A DNA stretch of 64,000 nt, taken from contig NZ_CP042432.1 in assembly GCF_008033235.1 (NCBI RefSeq), positions 3,162,001-3,226,000 on the forward strand. Direction: 5' to 3'. Shown in pieces: positions 43,661 to 51,826 of the stretch. Source of the DNA: Anseongella ginsenosidimutans (lineage in GTDB: Bacteria; Bacteroidota; Bacteroidia; Sphingobacteriales; Sphingobacteriaceae). The translations under genes were made by a program, and so were the position numbers. The stretch's first letter is position 1. The number at the start of each line of letters is the position of its first letter. The notes under the pieces were generated by a model. It had not been told where the DNA came from and searched no databases. It was given only the letters and a program-made list of their open reading frames with translations.

Positions 43661-44629
43661 ATGAAGGAAAACAGCTTACAGGGGAAGGCAATCAGAGCGC
43701 TTGCCCGGGAAATACGGGCCTCTTTACAGACGCTTTACGAGGAACGCGAAGCGGCGGGCCTGGCCTGGATCATCCTGGAAAATATTACCGGAAGCAGGCG
43801 GGAGCAGATAATGATCCGCGGGGATGAGCCGCCGGACGCCGGACAGCTGAATGCGATCAGCCAGATCCTGCAGGAACTCATGAAGGGAAAACCGCTGCAA
43901 TACGTACTGGGTGAAACGGAATTTTACGGGCTGAAATTCAAAGTAACTCCTTCTGTGCTGATCCCCAGGCAGGAAACCGAAGAACTGGTTCAATGGATCC
44001 TCCAAACAGAAGCTGCTTCCGGCTCTCCGCTGACAGCCGGAAAAACTAGTGCGGCAACCGCGGTTACGACAATGGGAGGGACGACCCGGATGGCTGGCGA
44101 GGCGGCCGGTAAACTTCCGCTAAGCCTCCTCGATGTAGGTACCGGAAGCGGCTGCATTGCTATTGCCTTGAAAAAAAACCTTTCCGGCGCGGAAGCATGG
44201 GCCTGTGATATATCGGATAAAGCCCTGAAACTTGCCTCCGAAAACGCCAGCCTGAACGAGGCGGAAATAAGGTTTGAGCATGCAGATATTCTTGACGAAC
44301 AAACATGGGGACGTTTTCCTTCTTTCGATATCATTGTCAGCAATCCGCCCTACGTGACCGAATCAGAAAAAACAGCGATGGCGGTAAACGTGCTGGACCA
44401 CGAACCTCATTTGGCCTTATTTGTCGGGAATGACGATCCCTTACGCTTTTACCGGGCTATTGCAAACTTCGCTCTACAGAAACTTCGTCCCGGGGGCTCG
44501 CTGTATTTTGAGATCAACGAAGCCTTCGGTCCGCAGACACTTGAATTACTCCGGGAAACCAGTTTTCAGCACATTAGTTTGCAAAAAGACCTCAATGGTA
44601 AAGACCGGATGGTACGGGGTTTTAAGTAG
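43661..44629 (+). CDS. prmC: Release factor glutamine methyltransferase PrmC
   Basis: Methylates the GGQ glutamine of release factors RF1 and RF2. The 322-residue protein has the N-terminal helical domain, the SAM motif LDVGTGSGCIAIAL and the substrate-gripping NPPYV. The ATG at 43661 is used; the frame stays open upstream but overlaps ribD without a signature. Between the RQETEELVQWIL motif and the SAM motif is an unusual Ala/Gly/Thr-rich insert of about 30 residues (TAGKTSAATAVTTMGG and following) not seen in typical members. It should be a surface linker. Confidence 0.92.
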   Translation: MKENSLQGKAIRALAREIRASLQTLYEEREAAGLAWIILENITGSRREQIMIRGDEPPDAGQLNAISQILQELMKGKPLQYVLGETEFYGLKFKVTPSVLIPRQETEELVQWILQTEAASGSPLTAGKTSAATAVTTMGGTTRMAGEAAGKLPLSLLDVGTGSGCIAIALKKNLSGAEAWACDISDKALKLASENASLNEAEIRFEHADILDEQTWGRFPSFDIIVSNPPYVTESEKTAMAVNVLDHEPHLALFVGNDDPLRFYRAIANFALQKLRPGGSLYFEINEAFGPQTLELLRETSFQHISLQKDLNGKDRMVRGFK

Positions 44630-44849
44630 TTTATAGTTTAAAGTTTCCAGTTCTTAGTTCTTAGTTTTTAGCTTCCAGTTTTTAGTTTCATTTTTAGCTT
44701 ATAGTTTTCAATTTATTTGGTTTGTAAATCCCAGGGCTGACAAAGACTGCGCACACCAGGCGCGCAACGAACTATAAACTACGAACTATAAACTATAAAC
44801 TACGAACTATAAACTATAGACTACGAACTATAAACTATAGACTATAGAC
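44628..44849. repeat. AT-rich repeat arms forming a large imperfect palindrome
   Basis: After prmC, 44628-44712 is built from short units of the type AGTTTATAGTTT and AGTTCTTAGTTTTTAG; 44767-44849 is built from the complementary units, AACTATAAACTACGAACTATAAACTATAG, in tandem. A unique 54-bp middle lies between. Right-arm units recur with a 15-22 bp spacing. The block separates convergent genes and is AT-rich against the roughly 50% GC surroundings. Confidence 0.75.
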
Positions 44850-44865
44850 CAGACTAAAAAAAGCA

Positions 44866-46560
44866 TTAAAGATTCATCCGTTTCAATTCCTTTACCGCAT
44901 AATCGGCTGCCCGGGCAGTAAGCGCCATATAGGTGAGGGTAGGGTTCACGCATGAGGCGGACGTCATACAAGCTCCGTCGGTCACGAAAACATTCTTACA
45001 GGCGTGAACCTGGTTCCATTCGTTTAATACCGACTCTTTGGGGTTCTTGCCCATACGCGCTGTACCCATTTCGTGAATGGCCATTCCCGGAAAGGAGCCA
45101 TTGTCATAAGTTCCTACGTTCTTGCAGCCGGCAGCTTCCAGCATTTCCGCAGCATCGTTTGCCATGTCCTTCCGCATTTTTTCTTCGTTCTCCTTGAAAC
45201 CGCAGTCGAAAGTAACGGTAGGCTGACCCCATTTGTCCAGCTTTTCCCTGTTCAGGGTCATTTTATTCGCCTTATCAGGCAGGCATTCACCGAAGCCTCC
45301 CAACCCCATGCTCCATCTGCCGGGAAACGTAAGGCTTTCTTTATAGGAAGCGCCGATTCCTTCTTCGGCGGCCCTGTTCCAGCTGCCACGGCCAGCCCCT
45401 CCCTGGTACCCGAACCCGCGCAGGTAATCGCGCTTGTCACCGTTCACGTTCCGGTAACGGGGCACATAAATGCCGTTGGGACGCCTTCCGTAAAAGTATT
45501 TATCTTCAAATCCTTCCATCATTCCATACGCGCCGGTACGGAAATGATGGTCCATCAGGTACTGACCCAGTACGCCGCTGTCATTTCCAAGGCCGTCAGG
45601 GAAACGATCGGAGGTAGAATTCATCAGCAGCCAAGTACTCCAGATGGCCGATCCGTTCACAAAAATGATTTTTGCGTGATACTCGGTGGTTTCGTTGGTA
45701 TTGGCATCGATCACGCGAACGCCCGTTGCTTTTCCCTGCTGTTCGTCGTAAATAATAGCGTTTACAATGGAGTCCGTACGAAGCGTCATATTGCCGGTGG
45801 CTTCCGCGGCCGGAAGGGTGGCTGCCTGGGAAGCAAAGTACCCGCTGTAGGGGCATCCCCTGCTGCAGAGGTTCCTGTACTGGCAAGGCCCGCGGTTGCC
45901 CACACGCTGGGTAAGGTTGGCCACGCGCCCCATGGTCATTACCCTCCCCTTGAAGTTGGATTCTATTCCCTCCTTCACCTTTTTTTCTACACAATTCATT
46001 TCCATCGCGGGGAGGAACTGCCCGTCAGGAAGCTGATGCAGGCCCTCTTTCTGACCGCTGATGCCTACGAATTTTTCGACATAATCATACCAGGGCGCAA
46101 TGTCCTTGTAACGAATGGGCCAGTCGATGGCAATGCCTTCTTTTGCATTCGCTTCGAAGTCCAGGTCGCTCCAGCGATAACTTTGCCGTCCCCACATAAT
46201 GGACTTTCCGCCTACGATATCCGGCCGGTACCAGTCGAAACGCTGTTCTTCCTGGTAAGGAGATTTCATGTCGTCAAACCAATAGTCTTCATTATGCTCG
46301 CTGTAAGGATAATCTCGGCTGAGAAAAGGATGCGATTCGCGCTGCTCTACAGTAAGCCTTCCCCGGTGTTTGAACTCCCAGGGGGCCATGGTGGCTGTTT
46401 TATAGCCTTCAATATGTTTCAGCTGGTGTCCGCGCTCCAGCACGAGGGTCTTTAATCCTTTTTCACATAATTCCATCGCAGCCCAGCCGCCACTTGCGCC
46501 GGATCCAATGACAATCGCATCGAATGTATTCTGATTTTTAGCTTGCAGGTTAAGATTCAT
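44866..46560 (-). CDS. GMC family FAD-dependent oxidoreductase
   Basis: A 564-residue glucose-methanol-choline oxidoreductase, probably the catalytic subunit of a membrane-linked sugar or polyol dehydrogenase. The FAD-binding motif IGSGASGGWAAMEL is at about residues 17-30, the catalytic His is in HEMGTARMG and the final His/Asn region in CVNPTLTYMALTARAA. A CSRGCPYSGYF segment matches gluconate/2-keto-gluconate dehydrogenase relatives. The 'subunit 3' gene lies 72 bp upstream in the same direction, so they form a complex; no cytochrome c subunit is adjacent. Confidence 0.9.
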   Translation of the reverse strand: MNLNLQAKNQNTFDAIVIGSGASGGWAAMELCEKGLKTLVLERGHQLKHIEGYKTATMAPWEFKHRGRLTVEQRESHPFLSRDYPYSEHNEDYWFDDMKSPYQEEQRFDWYRPDIVGGKSIMWGRQSYRWSDLDFEANAKEGIAIDWPIRYKDIAPWYDYVEKFVGISGQKEGLHQLPDGQFLPAMEMNCVEKKVKEGIESNFKGRVMTMGRVANLTQRVGNRGPCQYRNLCSRGCPYSGYFASQAATLPAAEATGNMTLRTDSIVNAIIYDEQQGKATGVRVIDANTNETTEYHAKIIFVNGSAIWSTWLLMNSTSDRFPDGLGNDSGVLGQYLMDHHFRTGAYGMMEGFEDKYFYGRRPNGIYVPRYRNVNGDKRDYLRGFGYQGGAGRGSWNRAAEEGIGASYKESLTFPGRWSMGLGGFGECLPDKANKMTLNREKLDKWGQPTVTFDCGFKENEEKMRKDMANDAAEMLEAAGCKNVGTYDNGSFPGMAIHEMGTARMGKNPKESVLNEWNQVHACKNVFVTDGACMTSASCVNPTLTYMALTARAADYAVKELKRMNL

Positions 46561-46632
46561 CTTACAATCTGTTTGATTTCGTTCAAGGTTTGTAAAGTGA
46601 GAAACTGGCTTGCCAGCTCCGGAGAGGCAGTT

Positions 46633-47202
46633 CTAGGTCGCCCAGATCTTGTCGCCCTCATTATAGGGGATACAGCCATCGTACCTTCCCGGAACCGGCA
46701 CGTAGCGAAGCGCCTGCGTAGCCCCTGGTTCCGAAGTAAAATAGCCGGTAATGGTCAGCTCCTTTATCAGGGTAAAATAATGAGGCGGATCTTCGCCTTT
46801 TTTATCCTTGTTATAGGCGATCCGTTCCTTGTCGATGATGGTCAGCAGCGTGGTCCTGTTTTCGGCAGATGTTTCCGTAAAGACGTCCCCGAATTCTTCC
46901 TTGCTGCGCTTGTTTAATTCGGTGAGTCCGTCCAGTACAAGTTTCTGGTCTTCCTCTTCATAACAATCCTGCAGCATCATGGCAATGAACGGCCCCACAC
47001 CCGCTTCTTTTGCTCCCGGTGTATCGGTTTCGGGAAGAATCGTTTCCGCCACTTCCGAAAGGAGGTTCAAGGTACCTTCTTCTGTAAAAGACGTGATATT
47101 GCCCGGACGCTGGCAGCCTGTCACCACCGCCGCCCAGGTAGAGGCAGTAATCGCACCGCCCAGTAGAAATGCTGTCTGCTTTAATGCTTCTCTGCGATCC
47201 AT
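46633..47202 (-). CDS. Gluconate 2-dehydrogenase subunit 3 family protein
   Basis: A 189-residue exported partner of GMC dehydrogenases. It starts with MDRREALKQTAFLLGG, a twin-arginine-like signal followed by a lipobox-like VVTGC, and has the family segment LLSEVAETILPETDTPGA. These subunits accompany the flavoprotein to the periplasm by hitch-hiking. It precedes the GMC gene on the same strand. Confidence 0.9.
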   Translation of the reverse strand: MDRREALKQTAFLLGGAITASTWAAVVTGCQRPGNITSFTEEGTLNLLSEVAETILPETDTPGAKEAGVGPFIAMMLQDCYEEEDQKLVLDGLTELNKRSKEEFGDVFTETSAENRTTLLTIIDKERIAYNKDKKGEDPPHYFTLIKELTITGYFTSEPGATQALRYVPVPGRYDGCIPYNEGDKIWAT

Positions 47203-47304
47203 TTGATGTAGGTTTAATTACATTAGGCAAGTTAGTAAATTTTTAACAGGGCCGTCCAAGCCTTACCTAAGAAAAATTATTCAGAATAATTCTTAATAGA
47301 AAAG

Positions 47305-47345
47305 AAAAGCCGTACGAAGGATCCGGCGGATTCCGTACGGCTTTT
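47305..47345 (-). terminator. Intrinsic terminator of aqpZ
   Basis: A perfect 12-bp stem (47305-47316 with 47334-47345) with a 17-nt loop lies 17 bp after the aqpZ stop; on the minus strand it is followed by a T-rich run (the A-rich 47298-47308 on the plus strand). It also insulates the GMC genes from aqpZ. Confidence 0.75.
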
Positions 47346-47361
47346 TCTTATACAGAATTTC

Positions 47362-48054
47362 TTATTCCTTTTCAAAGCCTTTCCACACCAGCGCGGCAAG
47401 AATACCGCCTAGCAGCGGGGCCACGAAAAATAACCACAGCTGGGCAAGCGCCTGACCGCCGGCAAATACGGCGGGGCCCAGGCTGCGCGCCGGGTTGACG
47501 GAAGTACCGGTAATGGGAATCGCAACCAGGTGTATGAGTACCAGCGTCAGGCCGATCGCCAGTCCTGCCATGGTTCCGTTGCCCCACTTTGACGTAGTAG
47601 CGAAGATCACGAACAGGAACAGGAAGGTCAGCACGGTTTCAGCAATAAAAGCCGACGCGGTACTGTAGCCGGCCAGATATCCTTCTCCCCAGCCATTAGC
47701 GCCCAGGGCCCATTCGCCCATGGTAAAGCCCGGCTGGCCCTGTTGAATAAGGTACAGGACGCCGGATGCAATGATGGCGCCGGCAAACTGGGCAAGGATA
47801 TATCCCAGGGCGTCTCCGCCTTTCAACTTACCCGCTACCAGCATGGAGACGGTAATGGCGGGGTTGATGTGACATCCCGATATCGGCCCGATGGCATAGG
47901 CCATGACAACCACCGCCAGACCAAAGGCCAGGGAGATCCCCAGAAGCCCGGCCCCCGCAGGCCCCGTGGTACTGATACCGGACACAACGGCCGCACCGCA
48001 GCCAAACAATACCAGGGAAAAAGTCCCGATTAATTCTGCTAGATATTTCTTCAT
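47362..48054 (-). CDS. aqpZ: Aquaporin Z
   Basis: A 230-residue water channel of the MIP family. The NPA boxes are SGCHINPAITVS and GTSVNPARSLGP; the Ser after NPAR, in place of Asp, and the absence of the long GlpF loop mark it as a water-selective channel. It lies between xerD and a strong terminator. It complements the glycerol channel encoded at about 15 kb. Confidence 0.94.
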   Translation of the reverse strand: MKKYLAELIGTFSLVLFGCGAAVVSGISTTGPAGAGLLGISLAFGLAVVVMAYAIGPISGCHINPAITVSMLVAGKLKGGDALGYILAQFAGAIIASGVLYLIQQGQPGFTMGEWALGANGWGEGYLAGYSTASAFIAETVLTFLFLFVIFATTSKWGNGTMAGLAIGLTLVLIHLVAIPITGTSVNPARSLGPAVFAGGQALAQLWLFFVAPLLGGILAALVWKGFEKE

Positions 48055-48098
48055 AAATTTAAATAGTTAGTGAAGGACTAAAGCTATTAAAATTTTTT

Positions 48099-48998
48099 CT
48101 AACTTCTAGGATGGTATTCGACAATGATTTGCCGGAGATAATCGCTGTCAAGATGGGTATAGATCTCAGTAGTAGTAATGGATTCATGCCCAAGCATTTC
48201 CTGAACGGCCCGCAGATCCGCACCGCCCTCCACCATATGCGAGGCAAAAGAATGCCGGAAGGTATGCGGACTGACCTTTTTTTGAATCCCGGCCTTTGCC
48301 GCAAGATCCCGGATGATCATAAATACCATCACCCTGGACAATTTGCTTCCCCGCCTGCTCAGGAAAAGAAAATCCTCATTGCCCGGCTTGATTTTCAGCT
48401 GGCTCCGTGTGGCCTCCACGTAAAAACGTATATATTTCAGGGACTCCCCGCTAAGCGGCACCAGCCGTTCCTTATTACCTTTTCCGGTCACTTTAATGAA
48501 TTCAATATCACGGTAGATCTCGCTGATCTTTAAATGGATCAGCTCCGACACCCTTAAGCCGCTCCCGTAAAGGGTCTCCAGCATCGCCCTGTTGCGGTTA
48601 CCCTCCGGGGCCGAAAGGTCAATGGCCCCGATCAGGCGCTCGATCTCTTCCAGGTTTAAGGTATCGGGAAGTTTCCGCCACCGCACCGGAGCTTCCAGCA
48701 ATTCGGAAGGATCCTGCTTTACCAGGTTTTCCTGTAAAAGATACCGGTAAAAAGCCCTGATACCGGAAATGATACGGGCCTGGGAAGCTGCCGTCATTCC
48801 CAGTTCATTGATCCAGGCCACAAAGTCTTTTAATTGCTGCAGGTTTACCTGGCCGGGATCCGGGGGCAGCTGGTTAAATTCCAGGAACTGTGCCAGCTTG
48901 TCGATATCGCGCAGGTAAGCCTCCACCGAATTGCCCGAAAGCGATCGCTCCAGCCGCAGGTACATTTTAAATCCGTTACGGAAACTTTGCCAGCTCAT
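48099..48998 (-). CDS. xerD: Tyrosine recombinase XerD
   Basis: The site-specific recombinase that resolves chromosome dimers at dif. The 299-residue protein has a SAM-like N-terminal DNA-binding domain and the catalytic domain with Arg in LYGSGLRVSEL, HTFRHSFASH, LGHES, and the nucleophile Tyr in TEIYTHL. The ATG at 48998 gives family-typical length; an upstream in-frame ATG at 49049 would overlap the divergent lipoprotein gene start. No attachment sites or cargo suggest a mobile element. Confidence 0.92.
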   Translation of the reverse strand: MSWQSFRNGFKMYLRLERSLSGNSVEAYLRDIDKLAQFLEFNQLPPDPGQVNLQQLKDFVAWINELGMTAASQARIISGIRAFYRYLLQENLVKQDPSELLEAPVRWRKLPDTLNLEEIERLIGAIDLSAPEGNRNRAMLETLYGSGLRVSELIHLKISEIYRDIEFIKVTGKGNKERLVPLSGESLKYIRFYVEATRSQLKIKPGNEDFLFLSRRGSKLSRVMVFMIIRDLAAKAGIQKKVSPHTFRHSFASHMVEGGADLRAVQEMLGHESITTTEIYTHLDSDYLRQIIVEYHPRS

Positions 48999-49041
48999 TT
49001 GCCAAATATATTGTATGTTTAGGGAACCTTTATCATCATAT

Positions 49042-50334
49042 ATGTTCAAAAATTTTACTTATTGGGCGGTTTTGCCGGCTTTGCTGATTGTTCTTTCTTC
49101 TGCCTGTTCCTTGTCGTACCGGAAAGCTCAAAAATCCGGGATCGAGCAGCCCCGTGGAAATTATGATTTGAGCAAAGGAAGAATTAGCCGGAACGTACTT
49201 GAAAATTATCTCAGCAGATCCGTTACCATGGCCGAATTCGCTACGGGCGAAGGGTTTTACACGGACGGCCCCTATCCCTACAAGGAAGACGATATCCGGA
49301 TGCTGAAAAATACCGGCGCCAAATTTATCGGCCGTTCGGTCTATTCCTGGGGCTCCGAACAACGTTTTAATGACCCTTCCTTCTGGAACAAAGCTGCTGA
49401 CCTGATCGCCCGGATGCATGCCTTCGACAAGGAAATGATCTTCCAGGCCTGCATATTCGAGATCATCACCTTAAAAGTGAATGAAGTAGCTGTTCCCGCA
49501 TGGGTTTTCAAAGAATTCGGCCTCGCTGCGGAAAAACGGAATTTTGATTATGCTGCCATGCTCAATAAGGAGGGGAAACTTGTCGATCACTGGAGCAAAG
49601 GATCGAGCGTCCCCGATATCAGCCGCCTGGAAACCCGGATGTGGGTCTATTTTCTCGCCAGGAACTACCTGGACATCGGTGTGGAAGCCATTCATTTCGG
49701 CCAGGTGGAACTGATAGGCATGGAAGATTACAAAACCGGTTTCAGCAGCTGGTGGTCTGTGCTTTCCCGCATAAGAAAGTACGCGCTGGCACACGCGCGG
49801 CGCGGCACCGTCCTGTGCGATGCCCATGTTCCCCACGGAGGAATAGAAAAAGACGGAAAGCTGCTTCTGGACTTCCATTCTTTTCCGCTGCGCCCCAAAG
49901 CCATCGTTTCCGAGCCACAGCAAACCGAACTGCGACTGGATTACATGGACGTTATCTACAGAAAAAGCAAAGGAGGGATCAGCCCTTCCGGCTGGAAATG
50001 CGAAAGCCTTCCATACCTGGTAGAATTCGACAATTACGGCATCAGCCGCCAGCCTGGCGATCCCGGCCAAGAATGGTTCGTATGGGGCTACGACGAAATT
50101 AGCTGGTACGCGCTTCAACCGGAAGCCTACCGCAACCAATGGCTGCGCTACGCCTGGAACTGGGTGAGGGAACAAGACCCCAATGGCTTTGTCCAGATGC
50201 CGGGCAGCCGCGTCGTCACCGGCGTCCCAGCCGAAAAAGGCCGCCGCTACCGCGCGAACACCAACAGCCCGCACTGCCCGCTGGGCTACGGGCAGGAAAA
50301 AGTGATCAAGGAGATTTGGGAAGGGCGAAAGTGA
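49042..50334 (+). CDS. Unrecognised exported lipoprotein, possible TIM-barrel
   Basis: A 430-residue protein that I do not recognise. The ATG at 49042 starts a lipoprotein signal (FKNFTYWAVLPALLIVLSSAC, lipobox SSAC). The rest is rich in aromatic residues, with features of an alpha/beta barrel hydrolase (AKFIGRSVYSWG, AIHFGQVELIG, LVEFDNYG, WFVWGYDEISWY), suggesting a glycoside-hydrolase-like domain, but no catalytic motif can be named. An upstream in-frame extension exists but lacks a signal. It is divergent from xerD and stands alone. Confidence 0.7.
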   Translation: MFKNFTYWAVLPALLIVLSSACSLSYRKAQKSGIEQPRGNYDLSKGRISRNVLENYLSRSVTMAEFATGEGFYTDGPYPYKEDDIRMLKNTGAKFIGRSVYSWGSEQRFNDPSFWNKAADLIARMHAFDKEMIFQACIFEIITLKVNEVAVPAWVFKEFGLAAEKRNFDYAAMLNKEGKLVDHWSKGSSVPDISRLETRMWVYFLARNYLDIGVEAIHFGQVELIGMEDYKTGFSSWWSVLSRIRKYALAHARRGTVLCDAHVPHGGIEKDGKLLLDFHSFPLRPKAIVSEPQQTELRLDYMDVIYRKSKGGISPSGWKCESLPYLVEFDNYGISRQPGDPGQEWFVWGYDEISWYALQPEAYRNQWLRYAWNWVREQDPNGFVQMPGSRVVTGVPAEKGRRYRANTNSPHCPLGYGQEKVIKEIWEGRK

Positions 50335-50480
50335 GCGGGAATAATTGCAAAGCCTAAAAGCCCGTCATCTCGGCAAATTTTTTGCTTCCCCTATAGCTAT
50401 GCTGCCTCGCAAAGCTTCATGAAAATCTACAGGCTGGCAGCTTAAATCCGGGATTGTTCACACAATAAAAGACAAGAATC

Positions 50481-51353
50481 ATGAACATAGTTATTGGCGC
50501 CTCCGGGCAAGTCGGTTCGAATATTTTAAAAGAGATCATGCGCCGCGACCTTCCGGTCAGGGCGGTGGTGCGGGATCCGGCTAAGCTTTCGGAAAAGAAT
50601 GTGGAAACCCGGACAGCGGATTTGTTTAATCTTGAACAGCTCACACAGGCCCTGCAGGGAGGCACCTGTGTTTTTCTATTAACACCCGAAAATCCGGCTT
50701 CCAATGATATCATCGGGGAAACAAAGCACGTGGTGGATAATTATAAAAAAGCGATCCAGGATTCAGGAATAAAGAAGGTGATAGGATTATCCTGTGTTGG
50801 CGCGCAAATTGAAGACAACACGGGAAATATCTTAATGTCCAGGATGCTGGAAGAGGGAATCAGCGCGCTGGACGTGCAAAAAGTGTTTGTCCGGCCGTCT
50901 TATTATTATAGTAACTGGCTTGGATTTTTGGAAACGATGAAGCAATACGGCGTTTTGCCGACCTTCTTTCCCGATAATTTAAAGATTGACATGAACTCTC
51001 CGCTGGATGTGGCCGCATGCATTGCCGGTATAATCATCAAGGATGCATTTTCCGAAGACGAAAAAGTAATTGAATTGACGGGCCCTGAGAAATATAATTC
51101 GCTTGAAGTGGCGGGAACTTTTTCAAAGCTGCTAAACAAAAACATAGAAGCTCAACCTATTCCAAAGGAGAAATGGAACGAAACGCTAAAATCAGCAGGG
51201 TTTACCGAAAACACGGCGGCAAACCTTTCGGATATGACGCGGGCGGTGATTGATCATATTGCAGTGCTGGAAAACCCAAATAAAGCTGTAAAATTGCCCT
51301 CGGACTTGCATCAGTACCTAAAGGATCAGCTGAAGAACGGGGAACCAATTTAA
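50481..51353 (+). CDS. NmrA-like NAD(P)-binding protein
   Basis: A 290-residue extended SDR / NmrA-like protein with an N-terminal Rossmann motif IGASGQVGSNIL. A Ser/Tyr/Lys triad is not clearly complete, as is common for NmrA-like members, so it may be a redox sensor or a quinone reductase (QorB-like). The genes on either side give no link. The 146 bp before it has no recognisable element. Confidence 0.82.
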   Translation: MNIVIGASGQVGSNILKEIMRRDLPVRAVVRDPAKLSEKNVETRTADLFNLEQLTQALQGGTCVFLLTPENPASNDIIGETKHVVDNYKKAIQDSGIKKVIGLSCVGAQIEDNTGNILMSRMLEEGISALDVQKVFVRPSYYYSNWLGFLETMKQYGVLPTFFPDNLKIDMNSPLDVAACIAGIIIKDAFSEDEKVIELTGPEKYNSLEVAGTFSKLLNKNIEAQPIPKEKWNETLKSAGFTENTAANLSDMTRAVIDHIAVLENPNKAVKLPSDLHQYLKDQLKNGEPI

Positions 51354-51399
51354 CCGCATCTTAATTCCCTCGACTCTCAAAATTTACTAGATTTGGCTT

Positions 51400-51819
51400 A
51401 TGAAGATACAGATCATCAACGGGCCAAACCTGAATCTTTTAGGCACCAGGGAGCCTTCTATTTACGGGAGCCGCTCTTTTGCGGAATTATTGGAAGAATT
51501 AAGAAGCCGCTACGCGCAGGTGGAAATTGATTATTACCAGAATAATTCGGAAGGGGCTATCGTGGATAAACTGCAGGAGGTGGGCTTCGATTATGATGGG
51601 GTTATCCTGAATGCCGGGGCCTATACGCATACATCGGTAGCTATTGCCGATGCGATCTCGGCCATTAGAACGCCGGTGGTAGAAGTGCATATTTCCAATG
51701 TCTATGGGCGCGAAGCATTCAGGCATCACTCATACCTGGCAAAGAATTGCAAGGGAGTGATTTGCGGCTTCGGAACGGATTCCTACCGGTTGGCGATAGA
51801 GAGTTTTCTAAACCAGTAA
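51400..51819 (+). CDS. aroQ: 3-dehydroquinate dehydratase, type II
   Basis: Dehydrates 3-dehydroquinate to 3-dehydroshikimate in the shikimate pathway, which feeds both the tryptophan and the menaquinone genes in this window. The 139-residue protein has the type II motifs GPNLNLLGTREPSIYG with the catalytic Tyr, NAGAYTHTS, and EVHISNVYGREAFRHHS with the catalytic His. It follows the NmrA-like gene by 46 bp and precedes the M20 peptidase gene by 7 bp. Confidence 0.96.
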   Translation: MKIQIINGPNLNLLGTREPSIYGSRSFAELLEELRSRYAQVEIDYYQNNSEGAIVDKLQEVGFDYDGVILNAGAYTHTSVAIADAISAIRTPVVEVHISNVYGREAFRHHSYLAKNCKGVICGFGTDSYRLAIESFLNQ

Positions 51820-51826
51820 ATAGTAT

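Noticed and set aside
45073-46455. 460-codon open frame on the plus strand
   Set aside because: It lies wholly antisense to the GMC oxidoreductase gene, which has clear FAD and active-site motifs; the frame has no recognisable domain and follows from codon composition.
48099-48998. XerD as a mobile-element integrase
   Set aside because: Length, motifs and a housekeeping context fit the chromosomal XerD; no att repeats or cargo genes nearby.
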